From an uncultured Caryophanales bacterium (GTDB taxonomy: Bacteria > Bacillota_I > Bacilli_A > RFN20 > CAG-826): a stretch of 64,000 nt of DNA. The translations under genes and the position numbers were made by a program. The DNA lies in contig CAMKPL010000004.1 in assembly GCA_946414655.1 (NCBI GenBank), positions 1 to 64,000 of the forward strand. The letters run 5' to 3'. The notes below the pieces were generated by a model. It saw only the letters and a list, made by a program, of their open reading frames with translations, made no database searches and was not told the DNA's origin. Shown in pieces: positions 53,392-62,508 of the stretch (its first letter is position 1; each line of letters begins with the position of its first letter).

Positions 53392-55824
53392 ATGAATAAA
53401 CTCTTTTCTAAATTGGGTACACTCCTATTAGGAGCATCCCTGGTTGTTGCTGGTGGAGTTGCTGTATCTAGTAAGAAGGCTGGTGAAGTCTCTGCTACAG
53501 AAGCTGTTTATAAACATATGGTTTTTAATAGCACCAACAACAGCGCAAGCATATCTGGTTATTCAAATTCGTGGACAAACACAACTGATGGTTTCACATG
53601 GAATTTAACAAACTGGAACAACAATAAAAATGGCTGGGAATTTATCAAAGCAGGTCATAAAACTAATGCCTATGTTGCCACAGTCGAGAATGCTGCAGCA
53701 GCTTCGGTTGTTGTAACCAAAGTCGATATTGTTATTGGTGCAGTAACTTCAAACGCAATAAATAGCGTTAAGCTATACTATGGAACAAGCGCAAATCCAA
53801 CAACAAATGAAACCAGTGTTACTGTTTCCGCTTCAACACAAACTATCACCATTCCAGAAGCCAAAAGAGCGGCTGACATGTATTATCGCCTTGAGGTTGA
53901 TTGTAAGGCTAGTGCAAACGGAACATTTCAATTAAATGATTTTAAACTATATTACGAGTCATCAACGCCTCGTGGAGAAATTGCAATTAATGAATTATCT
54001 TCGCAAGTAATTGCTGTTGGTTCTAATGGATCTTTATCATATTCTTGGACTCCAGCTAGTGGTGATTCAGCCACAATAACATCGCATTCATGGACTTCAT
54101 CAGATCAAACCGTGCTTTCTGTTAGTGGTGATACTTATTCAGCTTTAAAAGCCGGAATTGTTACTTTAACATTAAATGCAACCGATTCAAATGCAGAAGA
54201 TTATCAGGTTACATCTCAAAAATATTTTGTAACCAATGATTATGATTTTGCTATCGGAGACAATGTTGCATTTTATGCTGAAACTCCATCAAAAGAATTA
54301 AGTGGTATTGCTACTGGAAATTCAAAATATGGAACTGTTACAGATTACCAAACTACCCCTTCTGGAGTCTTTGCACTTTCCGTTGAAGAAGGAAGCGTTC
54401 CTGGTTCATTTGCATTTAAAAATGAATCTAATTATTTAACATGGACTTCAGGAAATTCACTTAACGTTGCAGCAACAAAGAGTGCAAATACATCTTGGTT
54501 TGCTGTTAATTACGGAACACATTACAGTATGATTAATGCCGCGGATAATACGCGAGATATTATGTATAATCCAGGAACTTCTACTTCTGATCCACGATTT
54601 GCCTGTTATACTTCATTTGGTTCATCATACTCTAGATTAAATGTCACCACAATTTCTGATGTACCTGTTCGTGGAACATTAGAGATTAAAGCCCCAACTG
54701 ATAAAACAATGCGTGAAGGCGCTTCAGGTGATTTAGAATACACTTGGACAGCTAATCCAGAAGCTTCTGAAGCTACAATTGCTTCATACAGCTGGACCAG
54801 TAGCAACCCAGAAGCCATTTCAGTAAGCGGAGACACATATTCGGCTGAAGGCCCAGGAAAGGCGAAATTGACATTAAGCGCTACCGATTCAACAGGTGAA
54901 GAATATACCGTTGTTGGAAGCGAAATTGAAGTTATTGCAGTTGTTTCTGGTTCTTACGAAAAGAAAACCTCAGTTGCTGTCGGTGATACTATTACATTTG
55001 TTTGCGAAGCCGATGGAACACAAATTGCTGGTGTTGCTTCTAATATCGGACAATACGTGTTCTATGCGACAAAACCTGCAGATGTTTATACATTTGTTTT
55101 GGAAGATGGTTCAGAAACCAATTCATATGCGTTAAAGCATAATGATAAGTACCTTTCATGGACTGGCCACGGAAGCTCAACAAATGCGAACATTGGTCTT
55201 GTCGATTCTGTTGATGAATATTCTTCGTGGACAATTGAGTTTAATGAAGGTAATGCAGTAGTTTCTAACGTCGGATTAGATGGCGAAGGACATCGTTATA
55301 TTGCATGGAATCATGGAAGTCCAAGATTTGCCGCTTATAAAACTGGTCAAACTGCTATTCAACTTTATGGACCAGCAAGTGCTCCAGAAACATATACTGC
55401 CGAAGACTTTGCTCAAGATTTGATTAATCAAACTGATGCATATTGTTCAGCATATGGTGACGGATCAAAGACATATGAAGAATTAAAAACTCTTTATGCT
55501 GCTGTTTGGACCACACTATCCGGAGAAGAATACTACGGTCAACTCTCTGAAACCGCTGTTGGTTTATTAGTTGATGCTGATGCTAAAGAATCAAGCACAG
55601 ATGTAATTGAAGTTGCAATGTGGCGTTATGACCTCATTACTGCGAAGTATGCTCTAGATGGTTTCATTACCGATCGTCCAGTTGCTTCATTCAGCATCTA
55701 CATGCCAAATTATCAATCCAATATTGATTCCTCTTCCTCAATCACCATCATCGTGATTGTCGCTGTAGCAAGCATGACTCTCTTAGGTGTCACACTTGTC
55801 TTACGCAAGAGAAAACATCAATAA
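53392..55824 (+). CDS. Large surface protein with tandem beta domains and TM anchor
   Basis: The 810-residue protein has a signal peptide ('MNKLFSKLGTLLLGASLVVA'), an N-terminal domain to about 200, and two copies of a unit made of an Ig-like domain ('SYSWTPASGDSATITSHSWT' and 'EYTWTANPEASEATIASYSW') plus a beta domain starting 'AIGDNVAFYAE' / 'AVGDTITFVCEA'. Then come the shared C-terminal domain ('TYTAEDFAQDLINQTDAYCS') and an anchor of 31 residues identical to that of the protein at 50736. The second beta domain is also found in the protein at 1350 ('AVGDTVVFAYDD'). No catalytic motif seen. Confidence 0.85.
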   Translation: MNKLFSKLGTLLLGASLVVAGGVAVSSKKAGEVSATEAVYKHMVFNSTNNSASISGYSNSWTNTTDGFTWNLTNWNNNKNGWEFIKAGHKTNAYVATVENAAAASVVVTKVDIVIGAVTSNAINSVKLYYGTSANPTTNETSVTVSASTQTITIPEAKRAADMYYRLEVDCKASANGTFQLNDFKLYYESSTPRGEIAINELSSQVIAVGSNGSLSYSWTPASGDSATITSHSWTSSDQTVLSVSGDTYSALKAGIVTLTLNATDSNAEDYQVTSQKYFVTNDYDFAIGDNVAFYAETPSKELSGIATGNSKYGTVTDYQTTPSGVFALSVEEGSVPGSFAFKNESNYLTWTSGNSLNVAATKSANTSWFAVNYGTHYSMINAADNTRDIMYNPGTSTSDPRFACYTSFGSSYSRLNVTTISDVPVRGTLEIKAPTDKTMREGASGDLEYTWTANPEASEATIASYSWTSSNPEAISVSGDTYSAEGPGKAKLTLSATDSTGEEYTVVGSEIEVIAVVSGSYEKKTSVAVGDTITFVCEADGTQIAGVASNIGQYVFYATKPADVYTFVLEDGSETNSYALKHNDKYLSWTGHGSSTNANIGLVDSVDEYSSWTIEFNEGNAVVSNVGLDGEGHRYIAWNHGSPRFAAYKTGQTAIQLYGPASAPETYTAEDFAQDLINQTDAYCSAYGDGSKTYEELKTLYAAVWTTLSGEEYYGQLSETAVGLLVDADAKESSTDVIEVAMWRYDLITAKYALDGFITDRPVASFSIYMPNYQSNIDSSSSITIIVIVAVASMTLLGVTLVLRKRKHQ

Positions 55825-55843
55825 AATTTGATTAATTTCTAAT

Positions 55844-55882
55844 AAAGGTCGGTTCCTTAAAAAACAGGAATCGACCTTTTTC
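55844..55882 (+). terminator. Terminator
   Basis: AAAGGTCGGTTCCT pairs with AGGAATCGACCTTT and is followed by T, 20 nt after the stop. The remaining gap to 56093 holds AT-rich promoter-like sequence and a short repeat also found at 7322. Confidence 0.9.
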
Positions 55883-56093
55883 TATAAAAATCAAAAATAT
55901 TTGTGTTTTGCTGGTGATTTTGAATTAATCCGTAAAACTAATATAACTATATAAATTAACCATAAATTGTCGATGATTTTTTAGGCTCGTGAAAAAATAA
56001 TTCTTGCATTATTTACGCATATATAGGTAAAATACACGCAAATATTAGGGAACTCGATTCAGTTTTTGCGAAAACATCGATGATTCCGAATAT

Positions 56094-56116
56094 TTCCTAC
56101 CTGCGGGTTAGGAGGA
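56094..56116 (+). promoter_or_regulatory. Hairpin covering the Shine-Dalgarno
   Basis: CCTA-CC pairs with GG-TAGG (one bulged T) around TGC; the right arm runs into the AGGAGG ribosome site. GTTTT/GAAAAC just upstream forms another small hairpin. Confidence 0.5.
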
Positions 56117-56125
56117 ACAAAATAT

Positions 56126-59100
56126 ATGTCTTCATTCAAAATCAAGCATGTTTTGCCACTAGCATTATCTGCTTTGCTTGTTCTTTCTTCATGTAATTCA
56201 AGTAAGAAAAGAAGCTCTTCAAGTGAAGGAGATTCGTTGATTACAACATCCTCAACTACATCTACAACATCCTCAACTTCTTCAACATCTTCTTCATCAG
56301 GACCAATCGTTCCAGATAAGACTTTTGATGAGCTAAAGAACAGCGTCATTTCCGATCACAACTACACGATCGATGTTGTTAGTTATTATGAAAATTTCCC
56401 AACAGAAAGATATGAGGGAAGTGTTTTTAACCTTAGTAACTCTGTTTATTATTATCCAGATCCGGAATACCCAAATTTAATGTGGTATGGCTATATCAAA
56501 GTCAAAGATCAAGGCATTTGTAGTTTTAATCTTGGATATCAAAGCGATGAAGTAACGTTAGATTCATTCGTGACAACAAATTCTGATTTAGGTATTTACG
56601 ATATCCATGGTGGTGTTGTTGAATATATCCTCGAATCATCATTACAATATGTTTCACAAGACCACTTCAGGGTATCTGATCAAGATTTGGTGGGTATTGT
56701 TGGTACATTTTCCCAATTAGACCTCTCTTACATTGAAAATCCAGCATATATCGACATTGTCAAAGAAGGTAACTCAATTAAGATTACTTCGATTCTAACT
56801 GCTCGTTATTATGATGAAGAGACTCTAGAACAACACGACAATGAACCAGTTTATGTTGGTTTAACCATTAAAGAAATCGGTTCGACACACAACTCACTTC
56901 TTGAATCATTCACCGAAGATAGTTCAATGAAAGTCGTTGCCCCAACTACATGGGACGAGAATCTTTTAGATGATTTTAATATCTACTATAACGAATATGT
57001 TCCTCCATTTATTACTGGCCTAGGATATAGTTTCCACTATTCAACAGACTGGAATGGATTAAAACAAAAATATGAAATTAAAGGACAAGACTTTACCTCA
57101 GGTGATCGTCGCTCTAGTTATGCTAGCAAACTAACAGACACCGAAGGATTTGTTCAAACTTCGACTGATACATATGAAAAACGTGTGGCAAATGCTGAAG
57201 GAACATTAAATAACGTGTACAAAGTAGAAATGAATTATGTTCCAAAAAATCAGGCATATGCTGGTCACACGATAGGTTATTACTACACTGAAGGTATTTT
57301 CCAGGTTACATATACAATGTACACCGAAGTTGTTGCTGAGGTGACATCAATCGCCATGGTTAATGCATATCTTGATTCATCAGATGCCTGTGCAATTGTC
57401 CCATTCTATCCAGAAGAGGACTATGTTTCACAAGTGAAAAATTTTGATGACCACACCGAATCTTTAAATCAACTTTACGGCGGATTCTTATTCGCAACAT
57501 CTAGAACAGGTTATTTCAATGTTTATATTTCCTCTTTTGAAGATGCGGTCAATTTCTATACTGAATACTTAGCTAACTGTGAGGCTAAAGGATTTAATCA
57601 TGTTGAATCACAAAATAATCTTACATTCATCACTGATGCTCAGGATTCGATTTTGACGATTGTTAATCCAAACTCATTTACAAAAGCCGAGTATGAAGCT
57701 ATTGGATATATCCAATGCCAAATTGTCATCTATGACAGATATGAAACCGGAACCGTGACAGTTACTTCATTATCTCTTAGTGGACAAACGACTTCATATC
57801 ATGTCGGAGATTTATTCTCCTTTGATGGAACTTGTACGGCTCACTTTAGTGATCATACATCACAAGATGTCACACCAGACAGTGTTTCTTCTCCAGATAT
57901 GTCAAGTGCTGGTCAAAAGACAGTCACTGTGACATATCATGGTGTCAGTAAATCTTATAAGATTACTGTTACTGCTGAAGGTGCTTATACAATCACCTAC
58001 CATGCCATTAATACAAGTGGTGATTCAATTAGTTCTTCCGCAATTGGCTCATCATCAGTGTTACCAGCAAGTGGCGCATTAGGTGATGTTATTAATTGCT
58101 CTGTTGTTGCTGGATCAGGATATTCTTACGTCCAATGGCAATTCCCTTATGATTACTTCGAAGATGATTATTGGGTTGATTATTTCAATGATGTTGAAGA
58201 ATATGAACCAACCGATAGTGTCTTCACATTTAGAGTATCTAACTACAATGTTGATATTTATCTAGTCTTTAATGAAGGTGGCGCACCTGTAACACATAGT
58301 GCTTCCTTTAATCAAGACGCACATGTAAGTAACATTTCACATTCTGATTTATCAGCTGTGAGTGCAGGCACATCTGTATCATTTACAGTCTCATGTGCTG
58401 ATGGATATGAAATCAACTCCGTTCAAGCTTCGCCAAGCGTGAGTTTTGATATTGTTGGTTCAACGTATTCATTCACCATGCCAAATGAAAACGTAACTAT
58501 TTCTGTCACAACAAAAGAAAGTAGTGTTGAAGAAACATACGTCGTTACAATTCAAAAAGATACCGGCGTTGGATATGTTAATGAATCTAACCCTGGTGAT
58601 TTTACGAAGGTAGAATCTGGCATACAAGTCGCTTTCTCCTTTACCGTTAATGATGGATATGAACTTGTATCAGTTACATGTGATGACCCAAGTGTAAGCA
58701 TCATCAAATGGCCATTTGGAAACAACGCGTATCGTTTCGAAATGCCAGCTAAAAATGTTGTGATTACAATTACAACCCAATCTACTGGCGGTGAAGCACA
58801 GCTTCAATATAATCATGACTACGTTACATATATGGACAATAGTAATAACGAATACGAAACAGCACCAAGTGTTGTTCACAGTAAATTAGTCCTTAATTTC
58901 CTAGAGAATGGAACAGGAACATATACTCGTGAAACATATAACTCTTCAGGAGTAAAAACAGGTGGCCCATATGTATTAGGATTTACATATACTTACACAG
59001 ATAATCATTTCCTTATTTACTGGGCTAGCGGTGATACTACGAGTTTCTCAAAATGGAGACTTGTAGGTGGAAATACCACTTCTGATGGAAACAATACTGG

Positions 59101-59176
59101 TTACTTCGATAATGGCGAAATTCACATCGGCGTTGTCGATGGAAGTAGCAATCTAACAAATATTACCTTAAGGTAA
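56126..59176 (+). CDS. Large lipoprotein with Ig-like and InlB-like beta domains
   Basis: The 1016-residue protein has a lipoprotein signal with lipobox LSSC (Cys near residue 23), then a Ser/Thr linker and a roughly 480-residue N-terminal region without a family I know. A Big_3-like domain follows near 548-615 ('SLSGQTTSYHVGDLFSFDGT'), then three repeats of the type 'TISVTTKESS' / 'YSFTMPNENVTISVTT', and a C-terminal beta domain. It has no RKRK anchor because the lipid holds it. The strong AAAGGAGG before the next gene, 11 nt downstream, makes these two an operon. Confidence 0.82.
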   Translation: MSSFKIKHVLPLALSALLVLSSCNSSKKRSSSSEGDSLITTSSTTSTTSSTSSTSSSSGPIVPDKTFDELKNSVISDHNYTIDVVSYYENFPTERYEGSVFNLSNSVYYYPDPEYPNLMWYGYIKVKDQGICSFNLGYQSDEVTLDSFVTTNSDLGIYDIHGGVVEYILESSLQYVSQDHFRVSDQDLVGIVGTFSQLDLSYIENPAYIDIVKEGNSIKITSILTARYYDEETLEQHDNEPVYVGLTIKEIGSTHNSLLESFTEDSSMKVVAPTTWDENLLDDFNIYYNEYVPPFITGLGYSFHYSTDWNGLKQKYEIKGQDFTSGDRRSSYASKLTDTEGFVQTSTDTYEKRVANAEGTLNNVYKVEMNYVPKNQAYAGHTIGYYYTEGIFQVTYTMYTEVVAEVTSIAMVNAYLDSSDACAIVPFYPEEDYVSQVKNFDDHTESLNQLYGGFLFATSRTGYFNVYISSFEDAVNFYTEYLANCEAKGFNHVESQNNLTFITDAQDSILTIVNPNSFTKAEYEAIGYIQCQIVIYDRYETGTVTVTSLSLSGQTTSYHVGDLFSFDGTCTAHFSDHTSQDVTPDSVSSPDMSSAGQKTVTVTYHGVSKSYKITVTAEGAYTITYHAINTSGDSISSSAIGSSSVLPASGALGDVINCSVVAGSGYSYVQWQFPYDYFEDDYWVDYFNDVEEYEPTDSVFTFRVSNYNVDIYLVFNEGGAPVTHSASFNQDAHVSNISHSDLSAVSAGTSVSFTVSCADGYEINSVQASPSVSFDIVGSTYSFTMPNENVTISVTTKESSVEETYVVTIQKDTGVGYVNESNPGDFTKVESGIQVAFSFTVNDGYELVSVTCDDPSVSIIKWPFGNNAYRFEMPAKNVVITITTQSTGGEAQLQYNHDYVTYMDNSNNEYETAPSVVHSKLVLNFLENGTGTYTRETYNSSGVKTGGPYVLGFTYTYTDNHFLIYWASGDTTSFSKWRLVGGNTTSDGNNTGYFDNGEIHIGVVDGSSNLTNITLR

Positions 59177-59187
59177 AGGAGGTTCAA

Positions 59188-60750
59188 ATGAATATTATGC
59201 ACAGAAAGAAAGTTACATTATTAGCCGCATTAACAACCACAACAATGGCTGTAGTAATGGCGGTTGTTTTCGCCTCCAATGGAATGGACCTCTATAGCGT
59301 TCGTGGTCAAGGCGAAGTTGTTAATGGAAGCATTACTTGGAACACAAGTAGTCAAAAGACAAAACATCAAAATAACCGCATCTCATACCATTCCAAAACT
59401 AATGGCGGAATGGATTTGGTTATGTATACCAATGGACAATATGATGCATCTAATGATTATGTTTTCTCTTCAAAGAAGAGCGATTATCAAGAATTCGGAA
59501 TTTGGTTTGTATCTCAAGAAGCATCAACAACATTATTCCAATTCCAAAGCATTACGTCCGTTTCAATTACAACAGCTTCAACAAGCCAAAGCGGCGCTTC
59601 ATTTGCTGTTTATACTGATAGTACAGCAAGTGGTTCTGCAGTAAAAACACAAACCGTTAGTAACGCAGAAGAAACATATACCATTACAACAGAAGTTTCT
59701 GGTGCGCACTATTTAGCAATTAAACCGAATAGCACTGTATACTCTGTTGATATTAAGAGTGTTACTGTCAACTATAGTTGTGAACCTGGTGGCGGTGATG
59801 AACCGGTTGTTAATGAATATTCAATTTCCTACTACAGTCAAGATGGATATGATTTAGTTCCATTAGAGGGAATTGATGAATCTTCATTAGTTTCTAAAGC
59901 CGAAGAAGGAAGCACAGTTGAAATTACGCCTGTTGCTTTAAGTGGATACGAATATTTAGGCAGTTACGAAGTCACCGAATACACAAGTGACTATTCAGAA
60001 ACCGCCGGCGTTATTTCGTTTACAATGCCATCCCATAACATTGAGATTTGTTTGGTAACACAATCAACAGCCGTAACATTATCATCAATTTCTGTTAGTG
60101 GATATACAACCGAATTCTCTGTTGGCGATACATTTGCATTTGGTGGAACAGTCACAGCTCACTATAGTGACTCCTCATCTGCGAATGTTACAGAAAGTGC
60201 CACCTTTAGTGGTTACGATATGTCAACAGCAGGAAATCAAACTGTTACAGTTTCATATACTGAAGGTGGTGTCAATAGGACAACATCATATTCAATCACA
60301 GTCACATCACAATCAACTGATGTTGTTTTAGAAGGATTGTATGAATATGCTTCGAGAAGTGAGCACGAATCTCCTTCTTGGGTTGGCAAAATGACAATTG
60401 AATTCTATTCAAATAATACTGTTATGTGGAGAAACGTGAGAGGATTAAGCGGAAACTATGATTGTAAGGTTTACTTCACTTATGTTGCCACAAACAATGG
60501 TGCGAACATTTCGATTGTGATGACTGGTGCCAGCTATGACTTTAAAGTTAATGGCCAAACAAGTACATCAGCTAGCTCATGGAGTGGTGGCACAACAGAT
60601 AGACCATGTAATGGTTTTAGCGGTGGAGGAAACGACTCTGGAGTTATGACTCTTGATCGTAGTAGTCTGACCATAGAGGTGTTGGAGTATTCTAGTAGCT
60701 CTAAATCTTATAATCACTACGATACATTCACATTTACGTTAGCTGCCTAA
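59188..60750 (+). CDS. Secreted beta-domain protein, partner of the lipoprotein
   Basis: The 520-residue protein has an N-terminal hydrophobic segment ('VTLLAALTTTTMAVVMAVVF') that may be a signal peptide or anchor. Next come a carbohydrate-binding-like beta domain ('FGIWFVSQEASTTLFQFQSI'), an InlB-like repeat, a Big_3-like domain ('SVSGYTTEFSVGDTFAFGGT') close to that of its operon neighbour, and a C-terminal beta domain also similar to the neighbour's end. No C-terminal anchor. It is translated from a perfect AAAGGAGG. Confidence 0.78.
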   Translation: MNIMHRKKVTLLAALTTTTMAVVMAVVFASNGMDLYSVRGQGEVVNGSITWNTSSQKTKHQNNRISYHSKTNGGMDLVMYTNGQYDASNDYVFSSKKSDYQEFGIWFVSQEASTTLFQFQSITSVSITTASTSQSGASFAVYTDSTASGSAVKTQTVSNAEETYTITTEVSGAHYLAIKPNSTVYSVDIKSVTVNYSCEPGGGDEPVVNEYSISYYSQDGYDLVPLEGIDESSLVSKAEEGSTVEITPVALSGYEYLGSYEVTEYTSDYSETAGVISFTMPSHNIEICLVTQSTAVTLSSISVSGYTTEFSVGDTFAFGGTVTAHYSDSSSANVTESATFSGYDMSTAGNQTVTVSYTEGGVNRTTSYSITVTSQSTDVVLEGLYEYASRSEHESPSWVGKMTIEFYSNNTVMWRNVRGLSGNYDCKVYFTYVATNNGANISIVMTGASYDFKVNGQTSTSASSWSGGTTDRPCNGFSGGGNDSGVMTLDRSSLTIEVLEYSSSSKSYNHYDTFTFTLAA

Positions 60751-60768
60751 TTAAATCATTTATTAAAT

Positions 60769-60797
60769 AAGAGGTTCCTTATTGGAGCCTCTTTTGA
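60769..60797 (+). terminator. Terminator of the lipoprotein operon
   Basis: AAGAGGTTCC pairs with GGAGCCTCTT (one mismatch) around TTATT and is followed by TTGAT. Confidence 0.8.
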
Positions 60798-60823
60798 TAA
60801 GATTTTTAAAAATATATAGAATA

Positions 60824-60845
60824 GTATCACATGATACTTTATAAT
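60824..60845 (+). promoter_or_regulatory. Operator GTATCA-N2-TGATAC and -10 box
   Basis: GTATCACATGATAC (60824-60837) lies directly before the -10 TATAAT (60840-60845) of the antitoxin-like gene. The same half-sites with the same 2-nt centre stand at 61476. Both genes downstream encode related HTH proteins, so autoregulation is likely. Confidence 0.7.
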
Positions 60846-60862
60846 ATTTTCTGAAAAACAAT

Positions 60863-61282
60863 ATGAAAGACACGGCTGGATGTATGTACTGCGATGAAGC
60901 AGTCGAATATGTTGTTCATGATGAAAAACATCATGTAAAGGTATTAGACGATGAATATGATGTCATTTTAAAATACGCTCGCTGTAAAAAATGTGGGCAC
61001 AAAGTTTACCCTCATAAGCTCGCGATTTATAACGACAAAGTTGTCTATGATAAATACCGTGAAAGAAAAGGTCTTTTAACTAGTAGCCAAATTAAAGAGA
61101 TTCGCAAAAAAAGAAAGATGAACCAAGTAGAATTAGCGAAGTTTCTTCGTTTAGGCGATAAAACGATTGCTCGATACGAAACTGGAACAATCCAAGAGAA
61201 ATCTCTTGATTTGTTACTTCGTTTAGTTGATAACGATGAAGCATTTGAGGCTATTAAAAAACTAAATAGCAAAAAGAAGTAA
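60863..61282 (+). CDS. MqsA-like antitoxin with zinc-finger and HTH
   Basis: The 139-residue protein has an N-terminal YgiT-type zinc-binding part (CxxC at 7-10 and CKKCGHK near 51-57) and a C-terminal HTH of the Xre/MqsA type ('LLTSSQIKEIRKKRKMNQVE', 'LAKFLRLGDKTIARYETG'). This is the layout of MqsA, the antitoxin and autorepressor of MqsR. No toxin gene is adjacent on its own transcript, which ends in a perfect terminator; it may be an orphan or act on the pair downstream. Its promoter carries the palindromic operator. Confidence 0.82.
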   Translation: MKDTAGCMYCDEAVEYVVHDEKHHVKVLDDEYDVILKYARCKKCGHKVYPHKLAIYNDKVVYDKYRERKGLLTSSQIKEIRKKRKMNQVELAKFLRLGDKTIARYETGTIQEKSLDLLLRLVDNDEAFEAIKKLNSKKK

Positions 61283-61300
61283 ATAATAATTTATATTTAT

Positions 61301-61323
61301 GCGGACCATAGGTCCGCTTTTTC
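61301..61323 (+). terminator. Perfect terminator
   Basis: GCGGACC pairs with GGTCCGC around ATA and is followed by T. Confidence 0.93.
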
Positions 61324-61421
61324 TATATAAAAACTTTTTTGAACACTTTCACTCATTTTTTACGAATAAAGAATAGTAGAGGGGATTTTTCTCTTCATTT
61401 GTTTTTGAAAGGAGATTGACA

Positions 61422-61529
61422 ATGAACCAAAACAAATATCTAAATGTTGCAACCAATAACAAATGTGGTAAAATTGTATCAATTGATACGAAAAGGAAGG
61501 AGCTTAAAGATGAGTTCCGTTCCTTATAG
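61422..61529 (+). CDS. Possible 35-residue leader peptide
   Basis: An ATG behind a good AAAGGAG site opens a 35-codon frame (MNQNKYLNVATNNKCGKIVS...) that runs through the promoter-operator of the toxin gene and ends inside its first codons. It may be a leader peptide that affects toxin translation, or chance. No family resemblance. Confidence 0.35.
   Translation: MNQNKYLNVATNNKCGKIVSIDTKRKELKDEFRSL
61447..61489 (+). promoter_or_regulatory. Promoter and operator of the toxin-antitoxin pair
   Basis: TTGCAA, 16 nt, TAAAAT (61469-61474) is followed at once by the perfect 14-bp palindrome GTATCAATTGATAC (61476-61489), which covers the transcription start. It matches the operator at 60824 in both half-sites and spacing. 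Confidence 0.7.
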
Positions 61530-61851
61530 TGTCGACGAAGTTATCCGATTGTTTAATTTCTATGACATCAAAATTATTCAAAGGAGAAATCATAAGAACC
61601 AGGATTTTCTAAATAGAATTAATAAGCTTCCAGTTGATGCAGCTCAATTCATAAAAGATAAATTAAATCCTGGCGATTGTGTTCGTTCATTATTAGTCGA
61701 TCGTGATTATCCAAAAAACTTCTTATATGTTTTTAAAACAATGTACGCTGGCCAAAAATGCTACATCAAATTAACTATTGACGATAAACGAAAAAGAATC
61801 ATTGTGATTAGTTTTCATGAAGATGAGGTAAAAAAAGATGAGAAAAATTAG
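61510..61851 (+). CDS. MqsR-like toxin (mRNA interferase type)
   Basis: From ATG 61510, behind AAGGAAGGAG, the protein has 113 residues. The C-terminal half 'CVRSLLVDRDYPKNFLYVFK' then 'GQKCYIKLTIDDKRKRIIVI' and 'SFHED' follows the MqsR pattern 'Q.VY.p.l..gq.YlKi....v.IvSFkE'. MqsR cuts mRNA at short GC sites and is blocked by MqsA. Gene order toxin then antitoxin is as in mqsRA. The N-terminal half is divergent, so the family call is likely, not certain. Confidence 0.68.
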   Translation: MSSVPYSVDEVIRLFNFYDIKIIQRRNHKNQDFLNRINKLPVDAAQFIKDKLNPGDCVRSLLVDRDYPKNFLYVFKTMYAGQKCYIKLTIDDKRKRIIVISFHEDEVKKDEKN

Positions 61852-62287
61852 TGTTGGAGATGAATTAATTGGTTTACACCCATATTCTTTTGAGGATGAA
61901 AAAGGTGTTGTTATTGAGATCGTTCATCGGACAAATGTTTTAGGACAATACCTCGATGTCAAAATTTTTGAACTAATTTCAAAAAAAGATGGCGAAATAT
62001 TAACAAATATGGATCTACAAAATTTGAATGCCAAATTAACTTTTGACGCATATAAAAAGAAAAATGGTTTACTAACCACACAAGAAATCATTAACATTCG
62101 AAAAAAACGTGGTTGGAGCCAAGAGAAGATGGCGAAGTTTCTTGATATTGGTTTAAAAGACATTGCCCGATATGAAAATGGTGCAATTCAAACAAAAGCC
62201 ATCGACAATATGATTCGTCTTGTTGATAACGACCAAATCTTCTATGCGATGGCGAAATATTTAAATAAGTTATCTTTTGCGGAGTAA
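61838..62287 (+). CDS. MqsA-like HTH antitoxin without zinc-finger
   Basis: The 149-residue protein has an N-terminal domain without the cysteine pairs of MqsA and a C-terminal HTH 'LLTTQEIINIRKKRGWSQEK' / 'MAKFLDIGLKDIARYENG' followed by 'IDNMIRLVDND', closely parallel to the protein at 60863. It overlaps the toxin gene by 14 nt, as expected for a coupled pair. It should neutralise the toxin and bind the palindrome at 61476. Confidence 0.78.
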   Translation: MRKISVGDELIGLHPYSFEDEKGVVIEIVHRTNVLGQYLDVKIFELISKKDGEILTNMDLQNLNAKLTFDAYKKKNGLLTTQEIINIRKKRGWSQEKMAKFLDIGLKDIARYENGAIQTKAIDNMIRLVDNDQIFYAMAKYLNKLSFAE

Positions 62288-62415
62288 CTCTGGTCCAGAA
62301 GTTATTTTAACTTCAACGACATCCGCGTGTAATCCGGTTTTATTATAATAATCACTCAAGACTCTTTCTTTAAACTCATTGAAGGAGTCTTTTCTAATTA
62401 ATGCAATCGCACACG
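62270..62415 (-). pseudogene. Decayed galactokinase 3' end
   Basis: Read on the minus strand this piece encodes 'FGACAIALIRKDSFNEFKER', 'VLSDYYNKTGLHADVVEVKI' and a stop. The galK at the window end has 'FGGCAIALIKKDSFTRFREE' and 'YFNLTKLHADVLEVDI'. Only the last about 45 codons remain. Intact galK starts its 3' end at 63760, so the Fic gene lies between two galK ends. Confidence 0.85.
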
Positions 62416-62450
62416 CACCAAAATAAATTCATTTTTGGTTGATGAAATGG

Positions 62451-62479
62451 TTGACAACTTTTTTAATTATCCTTAAAAT
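62451..62479 (+). promoter_or_regulatory. Consensus promoter of the Fic gene
   Basis: TTGACA, 17 nt, TAAAAT is the best -35/-10 pair in the window. TGGTTGACAA occurs again at about 62492, around the transcription start, and may be a direct-repeat operator. Confidence 0.75.
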
Positions 62480-62508
62480 TTGTTTACAAGTTGGTTGACA
62501 AAATTAAA

